Below are positions 32,426 through 41,242 of a stretch of DNA of 52,178 bases, one piece after another (within the stretch, counting starts at the first letter, position 1; each line of letters opens with the position of its first letter). The stretch is taken from positions 1 to 52,178 of IMG/VR virus record IMGVR_UViG_3300031688_000025, one strand, 5' to 3'. A program made the translations under genes and the position numbers. This stretch comes from a virus. The notes under the pieces are model-generated. The model was not told the DNA's origin. It did not search any database and saw only the letters and a program-made list of their open reading frames with translations.

Positions 32426-35400
32426 ATTGTAATGTTGTTTTAAACTTAGGATCATCCATAGCAAACTGATAGATACCTCTTGCCTTACCTTCTCCGCTAG
32501 CTGCGGAAACGTACTGGTAGTGTGCATCTTTCATATGCTTAGCTACTCCTCTTCTCCTTTCAGCAGAATCTCTATCAAGCCTTGCAAGATCCTTTACAAC
32601 TGAACCAAACTTCCACTTCATTAAGAAAGACATAGACTCTGATAAGGTAGCATAGTTTCTGTAAGGGTTAGGTGTCTCTATCTCAAGACCTTTGTACTGA
32701 TGTGGCTTTAACCTAGCAGCTAAACGTTCAGCTTCTTCCTTAAGTGGCCCGTCAACATCTAAGTAATTAAGTTGATTCCTAACAAACTCAACAGTATTGT
32801 TGTGTTCATCTTCCATTATCAACTCTTTACCTGCCTGTTCCCCTCGTCTTTTAAACTCCTTAAAGCCATGGTGGATGTTACCTGTAACTACATCCTTGAT
32901 ATCCTTAAGAACAGCAGAGTTATTAGTTTGATCAAACCAATCATCATTTAACATCTGTTCTACAATATCACCTTGACTTAAGTCTGTAACAACAGCGTCA
33001 TAAATAGGAGATAGCCAAGGCATATTATCACCTTGCGTAAGCTTAGTCCAGTTCTTACCAGATGCCAACATAATCATGTTCATTGCATCAAAAGACTGAG
33101 CAAGTGTAGCTAAGGAAGATCCCCTTGCTTTACCGCCTAAGATACCACCCTGTGCAGCATAAGGGGTTAGCTGTGGGTTAGCAGAAGTAGTTTGAATCCT
33201 TTGATCAACTGACTTAAGCTGTTTCCTTAGTGCATCAGCTCTGACTAAGTTACCTTCAGCTTCAGCTCTTGAAATACTATCTTGTATTCCTTTGTTTACC
33301 TTACGGTTACCTGCTATAGTTTTACTGTCAAGCCTCTTACCATTTTCAAATGGAGTTATCATACCCCTCTTGAAACTCTCAGTGTCGTATACTTTCTCCA
33401 TACCACCTAACGTAGTCTTACCGCCACTTGGGCTTGGGAAAGTAACCATTCTGTTAAACATAGTAGACGCATCAACAGAATCCTTAAGCAAAGCAGCAAA
33501 CTCTACAAGCTCAGGCCCTAAGGTAGCTTCAACTGCAACACCTCTTATATCGTTTAGTAACATAGCAGCGTTGTTAAGTCCACCGGGGAATGACTCAGCC
33601 GCTTGCTTAAGAGTAGGATCACTAAGTAAAGTATCCCAGACAGAACCTATTAAGTTATCCATCTCTTGACCATAAGCAAAGGTCATTAAAGGTTTCTTAA
33701 GGAAGTCTGCCTTGTTCTTTAAAGACAACTGAAAGAGTTCTCTTACATTATCTAACATAGTTTCGTCATAGCTGTACTTATCCATGAACGCTTTGTCAGT
33801 AAGCATGTAACCGCTGAACTCACTGTCAAGTAAAGTCTCTAAGTTATTACTGAGGGTCTTTCTTATATCACCTTCGTAAGCTTCAAAGCCTTCTATGTCA
33901 GAATAAGCTCCAAGTATCTTACTAGCATTCTCAGCACGGAACAAACCAACCCGATACAACTTCTCTTTAAGACCTAGTATGCTGAACATAGTAGCTAATC
34001 CATTAGAGATGCCATCGATTTCCATATAGTTAACAGCAGATCTAAAAGACTTACCTGCTTTCATAGCTGCATCATAGTTAGCTATATCAATAACAGCATC
34101 TATCATTTGTATAGCATGCTTGTGTGCTTTCTTGTTATTAGCCAAACCTTGTATGAAGTCTGCAACCTCAGGGTCAGAAGATAAAGCTGCTGGTACTCTA
34201 GTAGGTAGCTTGTCTACACCTGAAACACCATTACTGTTTACCATAATCTGAGACAAAGCTAATCGTGCTGGCTTGTCATCGTAAGCCTGAAGGGCCTCGT
34301 TGATCTTTTTGCCAATCCTAACTAGTCTCTTATGGGCCTCAGATTGTGTACGTATGTTACCCGCAGCTTGCTCTATAGCATCAGCCCTTACAAGACCACC
34401 TCCGTCATAGAACAAAGCAGACATAGTAGCCAACCAGTTACTCTCTTCTCTGCTACGGCTGTTAGGAATGACCTCGATCATCTTACCACTGCCAATAATA
34501 TTACGAACAAGATGGTTGTTAACTGGTGATAGCGAAGAGTGTGGTGTTAACCTTTGAGTAACTCTTTGTTTAAAGTATGTAAAGTAAAAAGGTTTATTGT
34601 CATACACAGATAAGCTCGTAAGAACCTCAAGGGCTTTGTTAGCATGCATGTAATACTGTTGCTGTTGGAACTCTGGAGTTCTAAACTTAGCTTCTTGCAA
34701 CTTAGATATCTCTATATCTTGCTGTAGTTTCTCTATTAAAAACACAGTACGATAATAAGCAGGACTAGAAGGTTCAACAAGCAGAGCTTTATCTAGCTTA
34801 GCCTGAAGTACAAGACCCCTAGCATTTTCATTTTCTGCTATCTTTGCAATAGAAGCTTTCCTTTCATCACCTATGTCAAACATATCAAGCAAAGGGTTAC
34901 CATTAGCACCCATAGCAGCCTGACCCATAGCAGCAGAGCCTAACAAGATTGCAATCTTAGATCGTCTAGGTTCAAAGTAATTAGGCACTTGACTGTAACT
35001 AAACATAGCATCATCGGCGCTAATAGACTTAGGGTTAGGTACAGATCCTGTGCTAGACTTAGTATAAGCAGATCCCTCATACATAGGTTGACCTGTAGCA
35101 GGGGGAGATAGAAGTGGCTTCATCCTTGGATTAAAAGGTTTATACTTCCTAACATCTCTTGAGAGTACCTGAAATCCTAGCTTAGTCAAAGACAAAGTAG
35201 GTGGTAAAATATTACCAGCTTCATCAATACCGCCCGGAGAATGAGTAACTATATCCGGGAAACTCATTTGATAATCAGCAAGAAAAATCTTACCAATCAT
35301 TTCAAAAGCCTCAGGTGTTAAGTTCTGGTAATCAGCTACGTAAGAATCTGTTTCCAAACCTTCCATCTCAGACTTAGCTCTACGAAAATCCTTAAAGATA

Positions 35401-36410
35401 GCCTCACCCACACCTCTAACCGATGTGTCAAACTTAGAGTCTCCGGCTTGATAACCTTGCAACTCATCTATGTCTGCTTGAGCAGCAGAACTTAGAGGTG
35501 AACCATCGTCATTGTTAGCTTGAGACATGCTTAGAAGCCAAGGCTCTATCACTGCCATTTGTATTAGGTCAAACCGTGGGTCTACTTTAGCTGTCCTTGC
35601 GTAAGATATTTCCTCAAAGTCTGCCTCTCCGTCTGCATAAGCCTGAGCTGTGTCACGTTCGAACTTAGCATCTAGCTTACCAACCCCAAGGATCTTAGGG
35701 TGCATCACTAAGTTAGACATGCTTAACTTTAAATCAGGATTGTCCTTGAAAACATTAGGGGCTACATCATCCTGAGTCTGCATCTGTTCGATAGCCTCAG
35801 CAGTAACTTCCTCATCAGGGTTAAGCTTAAGGGTATCCTTAATGCTTAGACCAATAACATCCCTGTCCTGAGAGTCCCTTGTTTTAAACCTAACTCTTTC
35901 TGTAAGCTCATGCCCTAAGACATTTGCTGCATTAGAGAAGCTAGTGGCGATACCCATTCTTTCTAATGGGCCGGGGACTCTTTCCTGTTCCCGTTGTTGA
36001 ACCTCAAGGGGTGTCTCAGCTTGATCAACAAAGACATTGCTGCCTTCCTCAACCACAGAGCCAACACCCTGAGAGCCTACGTCAGCTTGCGCAGGTAGTA
36101 CAGTGGCTTCTGCCAGACCTAAGTCTGAAACAGGAGTCTCTAGTTGAGACCCCTCAGCAACCATATCAGTTTCATCTATGATACCAAGTTGTATCAAGTC
36201 TTCTCGGGTATACTCACCTTCGCCTTGTACTCCTTGAGGCCCTTCCAATGGGCCGAACTGTTCCTCTATTCCTTGAAGAGCCTCGTTACCACCTTGAGCT
36301 TGTTGAGAAAGCTCTTCCTGTAACCTGAGAAGCGACTCTTGTTTACTTGCTTCTGTTTCAGCAGCCGTAGGTTGAGCACCTATCACTGCGTTAGCTGACG
36401 TAATCGCCAT
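32424..36410 (-). CDS. Candidate virion single-subunit RNA polymerase (T7/N4 superfamily)
   Basis: 1328 residues, AGGAG site before the ATG. The first about 550 residues are Glu/Gln-rich with no match. The rest shows polymerase motifs in order: R620 in YFKQRVTQRL, with P629 aligning without gaps to T7 R425 to P434; motif A EIDGISNG (D799); motif B KKPLMTFAYG (K905, Y913); then AQSFDAMNM (D1108) and PIYDAVV (D1138). Spacings (R-A 179, A-B 114, B-C 225) are close to the T7 and N4 values as I recall them. Being last in the late operon beside ejection proteins suggests packaging in the virion, as for N4 gp50. Weak points: no Arg at the T7 R627 place, Tyr for His before D1138. Confidence 0.75.
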   Translation of the reverse strand: MAITSANAVIGAQPTAAETEASKQESLLRLQEELSQQAQGGNEALQGIEEQFGPLEGPQGVQGEGEYTREDLIQLGIIDETDMVAEGSQLETPVSDLGLAEATVLPAQADVGSQGVGSVVEEGSNVFVDQAETPLEVQQREQERVPGPLERMGIATSFSNAANVLGHELTERVRFKTRDSQDRDVIGLSIKDTLKLNPDEEVTAEAIEQMQTQDDVAPNVFKDNPDLKLSMSNLVMHPKILGVGKLDAKFERDTAQAYADGEADFEEISYARTAKVDPRFDLIQMAVIEPWLLSMSQANNDDGSPLSSAAQADIDELQGYQAGDSKFDTSVRGVGEAIFKDFRRAKSEMEGLETDSYVADYQNLTPEAFEMIGKIFLADYQMSFPDIVTHSPGGIDEAGNILPPTLSLTKLGFQVLSRDVRKYKPFNPRMKPLLSPPATGQPMYEGSAYTKSSTGSVPNPKSISADDAMFSYSQVPNYFEPRRSKIAILLGSAAMGQAAMGANGNPLLDMFDIGDERKASIAKIAENENARGLVLQAKLDKALLVEPSSPAYYRTVFLIEKLQQDIEISKLQEAKFRTPEFQQQQYYMHANKALEVLTSLSVYDNKPFYFTYFKQRVTQRLTPHSSLSPVNNHLVRNIIGSGKMIEVIPNSRSREESNWLATMSALFYDGGGLVRADAIEQAAGNIRTQSEAHKRLVRIGKKINEALQAYDDKPARLALSQIMVNSNGVSGVDKLPTRVPAALSSDPEVADFIQGLANNKKAHKHAIQMIDAVIDIANYDAAMKAGKSFRSAVNYMEIDGISNGLATMFSILGLKEKLYRVGLFRAENASKILGAYSDIEGFEAYEGDIRKTLSNNLETLLDSEFSGYMLTDKAFMDKYSYDETMLDNVRELFQLSLKNKADFLKKPLMTFAYGQEMDNLIGSVWDTLLSDPTLKQAAESFPGGLNNAAMLLNDIRGVAVEATLGPELVEFAALLKDSVDASTMFNRMVTFPSPSGGKTTLGGMEKVYDTESFKRGMITPFENGKRLDSKTIAGNRKVNKGIQDSISRAEAEGNLVRADALRKQLKSVDQRIQTTSANPQLTPYAAQGGILGGKARGSSLATLAQSFDAMNMIMLASGKNWTKLTQGDNMPWLSPIYDAVVTDLSQGDIVEQMLNDDWFDQTNNSAVLKDIKDVVTGNIHHGFKEFKRRGEQAGKELIMEDEHNNTVEFVRNQLNYLDVDGPLKEEAERLAARLKPHQYKGLEIETPNPYRNYATLSESMSFLMKWKFGSVVKDLARLDRDSAERRRGVAKHMKDAHYQYVSAASGEGKARGIYQFAMDDPKFKTTLQ

Positions 36411-36413
36411 TGT

Positions 36414-39400
36414 TTATTCTCCTGTTATCCAACCATTATCTACAGCGGTATCATACATCCGATGCTTTAAGAAAGAGAAGGGTGTTAACCCAGCACCAGA
36501 TTTAAGTGCCTTTCTTGCGTCATCTTCTAAGATACCCTGTCCAAAGCCGTGTACGTTTTTAACTATATTAGATGCAGGGGCTTCTCCTGACATAAGGTTC
36601 CACATAGAACCAAGTGCACTATCACTTCTGTTTTCATAGAGAGGGAACATTAGATCACTGCTAATGATTCTTTCAGTGGTGCCCAACAGACCTGTAGAAT
36701 ACAGGGCTCTTAGGTATTTCTCTTCATCACTTAAGTAAGGTGATCCTTCTCCAAACTTAATAAGGTCTTTCAAATGTTGTGAAGCATAGCCTAACATAAG
36801 CATAGTCATGATCGATGCAAAGGCAGAGTACTTCATTCCGGGGGTAGCGTTCTTAACTGTATCCCACAAAGCTGGTATATGGTTAGCAGTAAACTGGGAT
36901 ATGAAACCCTGAAACTGAGTAAACAAAGCTAGATGTGGATTACTGTAGAACAAAGGTCTTCCCATAGCTGTAGGCATAGGCACTGAGGCGTTGACATAGC
37001 TTATAAAACCATTGTCAAACTGTCTCTCATACTCAACCTGTAGCTCAGCTTGTTGTTGTTTAAAGAAGGCTAGCTCCCTTGGCCCTAAAGATTCTATGTC
37101 AACCTGTTTATTTTCTAACAGTCTACTAGAAAGATTAAGCATCTTATCCACAGGGATACCCATGTACTCTAACATCTTACGAGCTTCCGCTGCTTCGTTA
37201 GTAATTGTACCTTGGCTATTGTGAAGTATATCTAAGTTCTCAATTAAAAAGTCGTTGTACATAGACGCACGTATACTTCTTGTTAAGTTAGTTATACCTT
37301 GGAGACCAATGATCTTAAAGAAGGAGTCCATTATAGCCTGAGTCATCTGATTAGTTTCAGATACACCAACTAGAACAGCAGCACCAGTCTTCTGAGATAA
37401 GAATCCACCACGACTTAAGTTACCTCTAGGATCATCTAAGCCTACGAATCGTGGGTCAGAAGCTTGTCTATCGCTGCGAGACTTAATCTGAGTATCAAAG
37501 TTACTACGTGTAGGGGCTACTCCTGTAATCCTACCTACTTCTGCAAAGTACTCAAACATTTCTCTACCTAACAGTAGACCAAAAGACCCTACGTTCTTAT
37601 GTAGGTTCTGTAGTGAACTTCCTTTTACTGTAAGTGCCAACTCTACGGTAGAAGAGATAGCAGCTAACGGTAACATAGTTAGTACACCAGTCAGTGTTAA
37701 GAACTTCTGGGCACCACGAACAGCATCGCTTTGGATACGCTTGTAGTTACCAGAGTCAGCATTGATAAGATCACCCAGTGCAAGGGTAAGGTCTTCTACT
37801 GTTTCACGAGCGTTAAGCTCAGCAGGTGTGCCAACCTCAGCGTCCCCTCGGATCTCATTGTATACATCATTAAGCATAGATGTAACTAGCATATTGTTCT
37901 TACCAAGAAACTTAGTAGTAGTCATATACCTAGCAGAGGACTTCATAGAGTACTCAAGATTATTAAAGATATCTTGCTCTAAGAACTTGTCAAAGGCAGG
38001 GGTATCTGAAATGTCTAACGATCTTCTCTTATGGCCCTTAGGGTACAAACCACCACGAGTTAAATCGAATGCCTCATCTAAAGTATTTATCTCTGGATTA
38101 TCAATGATAGCATCAGTTATAGAAACAGCATCATCCCTGTCCATGCCCTTATGTCTTACAAGCAAGTTAACAAACTCATCCTTGTTCTTAGCTATGACTT
38201 CCTTTAGGAACCCTTTGCTTCTGAAGATGTGATCCTGAAGAGCACCAAGTATGTTAGGGTTGCCTGCTTGCTTTTGTCTACCAACTATATCAGTGTACAT
38301 AGTGTTATCCACAGTGTACAACTCACTGATTAACATCTTAAGAGAGTCAGCGTTTTCAGTGAAGTTAGGGTTAGATAAATTATCCCAATCAATAGCAGCA
38401 ATAACTTGATCGCCAGTCATCCACTCTTCGTTAGTACGTTTAGATCCGTCCTTGTTAACCCTAGTTATCGGGGCAATGTGTTCTAAGTAAAAAGAGTTAA
38501 CTAAAGCTGATACTGCTGTCTTCCGTGCACCATATCTGCTAGCCTTAACCTTAAAGGATGCAAGGACTTCTTGCATAGGCCTTAGCTTATTCTCAAAGTT
38601 AATGTAGTTAATTACTTTATCATTATGAAAGTCAACACCACCATGTGTCTTGTTCTTTCTACCACCAAACATATCGTATATAACACGAGCAGTCTTGCTT
38701 TGGTTAAGTAATTCAGTGCTCATTCTAGTATCTAGTGCTGTACGTAACAGAACCATAGGGCTAGTCAGTGCATCCTTTAGGGATTCACGGATAGTCTTAG
38801 CATCTTTACGTCCTTGAGCAGACTCTGTCCTACGTTGACCAGCATCAGGGTCATCTCTTAGTTTTTGAGCTCTAGCCTTTGCTCTAGCTTTATTAGGTGC
38901 ACTTGCACCCTCGTCTACATTACCATTAGCAGAGTCCCAAGCATTCTGCATGACCTCATCTAAGTCAGGAACTTCGTCTACGTTATTCTTACTCTTGTTC
39001 TCTGCTCTAGCTTCAGCTTTGTAACCTACAGTAGCGTCATCAAACCTACCATCGTAGTCAGACTTAGAGATACCAGCGTCATACCATTGACCTGCTTTAA
39101 AAACAGTAGTAGGTACAGAGAAAGCGCCACCTAAGGTACCACCAGCAACTAAAGCACTGGCTAATCGGCTCTCTAACTCTTCGTAATCCCAAGTTTTCTC
39201 AGAACCAATGACAGAAGCAGTGTACTGAGTAAGTTCCTGCAGCATCTCAGTGCTTCCTTCAAAGGCTGCACCAGCGGTAAGTCTCTTTGTAAGCTCTTTT
39301 AGTATGTGACCCTTAGCATATTGCTTAGATGCAAACTCTCCAGCATCTTTAGCATAACTAGCTAGCTCTCGTTTAGTTAAACGTGTCAATACTTCTTCAG

Positions 39401-41228
39401 CTTGATCCTTACTTAAGCCTACAGTAGCCGCATTACCTGCCTCTTTGCCTAAAGTAGCAGCAGCTCGTGCTAGTGGAGCACCAGTAGCGTTCATAAGGGC
39501 ATCAATAGCTACCTTCTTAGACTCACCAGTTAAGAAATGCTGGCTGTTAAAGCCCCCTAAAGCTCCTCTAAGGCCTAAACGATCCAGAGAGGCTGCGATA
39601 GCACCACCAACTACAGCTACGCCATAGCTCTTATCCTGTATGTTACCGGGCATCTCATCAAGTATAAGACCAGAGTACATAGCAACAGGAATAGTAAGGC
39701 TAGCCCCGAAAGTTAAAGGTGCAGTAACCATAGAAGCCATAGTGACTCCCATAAAGGGTATAGACATCACAAGGTTAGACCCTATGAACTCGCCTACTTC
39801 ACCAATAGAGCCCCAGTTTACATCCTTATAGTCTAAGCGTACCTTAGCCTGACCTTCCATCTCAGTTTTACTCTGCTCTACTTGACCAGTAAGCCACGCT
39901 CTAGTGTCTGTAGCTCCAACTACATCTGCCATTGCAGCACCAACCATCTTAAAAGAGTTACCTACCATAGTCAGGGATGAATCCCAAGTGTCAGACAGTG
40001 GTGTTTTAGATCGGTTGTCTAGTGTTGCGTTGGTGTTTCTAATTAAAACATCAGAGAATATCTCAGGAAATGCTGAGTACTCTTGCTCGTTAAGAGCCTG
40101 TAGTTTTGCAATAGGTACACCATTAGTAGGGGACAAGCCTGCTACTTTAATTAGTTCAGCAGCAAACTCGTAGTCTGTCTTAGGTACAGTGTCTTTCCTT
40201 AGGGCCCTTAGGCCATCACCGTACAACGACCTTGAGTAGCTATCGTCACTAAGGGTTTCCCGTGAGTTACCTATGAAGGTAGGCCTAGCGATACCACCAG
40301 AGATTAGGAAGTCTGTGAAAGACCTACCGTCCTCGTCTACTAGATCACCAATAGCTCGACCGTATCTATCTTTTTCCTTAGATGCTTTTACAGTAGTGTA
40401 TCCATACTTGTTAGCAAGAGCAGACACCATGTCTTTGCTTACTTGCCCAGCACCCTCACCGACTACGTAACCTTTCTCTTTAAGAACCTTAGAGGTTTCA
40501 GCTAAGTCAATGTCCCGTAGTCTTACACGATCTCCAGTTGCAGAGTCCTTAATGGTATCTCCATCAATGAAAGACCATCCTGAGTTTCCGATACTATAAT
40601 CGAATGTTTCGGTTGTAGCCTCAGGTACTACTTCCGTCTTTGATGGGTCAGTCAAGAAACTTTGACCGGCGTAAGAGCCAACAGCGTTAGCTACTCTCTT
40701 CATTCTTTTGTGTACACCTGTTCCTTCTTTTATAGACTTTTCGTAGTCATCATTACGCAGAAACTCTTGAGAAGCTTCCTCGTAATTACCTTCGTTCATA
40801 AAGCCTACAAACTTAGGGGAAGTACCAAGGTCACCTCTGTACTCAGCTTGAATGATCTCAGCCTTAAGGTCTTCTGGTAAATTATCTAGTGTTGGTATAC
40901 GATTACGTGCCCTCTCAACGTGATGTTGGAATGCAGCATCAAAACCTTTATCTATCCACTCACCTGTTTGACCTACGCCTTGAGTTGTCACACCCTTAGT
41001 ATCAAGGTAGGGGGCAGCTCGGTACCCTTCCTCTGCAACTACTCTTTGCTCAGCGTAAGTTAAAGGTCTTCCAAGGTTCTCGGAGACTTTAGTTATTGCA
41101 TCTGCTCCGTGGTAGACATCCTTGTCCACCGTGTTACTTTGTGGGAGAGTAGGGTCGGTATCAGGTTCATTTAAGAGACCCAGAGCACTCAACTCTTCTT
41201 CTGTATATTCAATTTTATTGTCGCTCAT
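36414..41228 (-). CDS. Large ejection protein with lysozyme and SNase domains
   Basis: 1604 residues. Residues about 55-180 are a T4-lysozyme-type domain: E67, D76 and T82 have exactly the T4 E11-D20-T26 spacing, and VGFMNEGNYEEASQEFLRND follows as in that family. Residues about 215-345 are a staphylococcal-nuclease domain: IDGDT (221-225), R236, D241, E244 and R291 match SNase R35, D40, E43, R87. The remaining about 1250 residues are helical with some hydrophobic segments, like T7 gp16. The likely role is a virion protein that opens peptidoglycan and enters the cell at infection, carrying a nuclease. The place next to the other internal virion genes supports this. Confidence 0.8.
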   Translation of the reverse strand: MSDNKIEYTEEELSALGLLNEPDTDPTLPQSNTVDKDVYHGADAITKVSENLGRPLTYAEQRVVAEEGYRAAPYLDTKGVTTQGVGQTGEWIDKGFDAAFQHHVERARNRIPTLDNLPEDLKAEIIQAEYRGDLGTSPKFVGFMNEGNYEEASQEFLRNDDYEKSIKEGTGVHKRMKRVANAVGSYAGQSFLTDPSKTEVVPEATTETFDYSIGNSGWSFIDGDTIKDSATGDRVRLRDIDLAETSKVLKEKGYVVGEGAGQVSKDMVSALANKYGYTTVKASKEKDRYGRAIGDLVDEDGRSFTDFLISGGIARPTFIGNSRETLSDDSYSRSLYGDGLRALRKDTVPKTDYEFAAELIKVAGLSPTNGVPIAKLQALNEQEYSAFPEIFSDVLIRNTNATLDNRSKTPLSDTWDSSLTMVGNSFKMVGAAMADVVGATDTRAWLTGQVEQSKTEMEGQAKVRLDYKDVNWGSIGEVGEFIGSNLVMSIPFMGVTMASMVTAPLTFGASLTIPVAMYSGLILDEMPGNIQDKSYGVAVVGGAIAASLDRLGLRGALGGFNSQHFLTGESKKVAIDALMNATGAPLARAAATLGKEAGNAATVGLSKDQAEEVLTRLTKRELASYAKDAGEFASKQYAKGHILKELTKRLTAGAAFEGSTEMLQELTQYTASVIGSEKTWDYEELESRLASALVAGGTLGGAFSVPTTVFKAGQWYDAGISKSDYDGRFDDATVGYKAEARAENKSKNNVDEVPDLDEVMQNAWDSANGNVDEGASAPNKARAKARAQKLRDDPDAGQRRTESAQGRKDAKTIRESLKDALTSPMVLLRTALDTRMSTELLNQSKTARVIYDMFGGRKNKTHGGVDFHNDKVINYINFENKLRPMQEVLASFKVKASRYGARKTAVSALVNSFYLEHIAPITRVNKDGSKRTNEEWMTGDQVIAAIDWDNLSNPNFTENADSLKMLISELYTVDNTMYTDIVGRQKQAGNPNILGALQDHIFRSKGFLKEVIAKNKDEFVNLLVRHKGMDRDDAVSITDAIIDNPEINTLDEAFDLTRGGLYPKGHKRRSLDISDTPAFDKFLEQDIFNNLEYSMKSSARYMTTTKFLGKNNMLVTSMLNDVYNEIRGDAEVGTPAELNARETVEDLTLALGDLINADSGNYKRIQSDAVRGAQKFLTLTGVLTMLPLAAISSTVELALTVKGSSLQNLHKNVGSFGLLLGREMFEYFAEVGRITGVAPTRSNFDTQIKSRSDRQASDPRFVGLDDPRGNLSRGGFLSQKTGAAVLVGVSETNQMTQAIMDSFFKIIGLQGITNLTRSIRASMYNDFLIENLDILHNSQGTITNEAAEARKMLEYMGIPVDKMLNLSSRLLENKQVDIESLGPRELAFFKQQQAELQVEYERQFDNGFISYVNASVPMPTAMGRPLFYSNPHLALFTQFQGFISQFTANHIPALWDTVKNATPGMKYSAFASIMTMLMLGYASQHLKDLIKFGEGSPYLSDEEKYLRALYSTGLLGTTERIISSDLMFPLYENRSDSALGSMWNLMSGEAPASNIVKNVHGFGQGILEDDARKALKSGAGLTPFSFLKHRMYDTAVDNGWITGE

Positions 41229-41242
41229 ATCCGACCTTTCTC

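Noticed and set aside
40662-40880. Plus-strand open frame with a hydrophobic stretch, and many similar frames opposite the large virion genes.
   Set aside because: All lie antisense to long, well supported genes and have no ribosome site or known motif.
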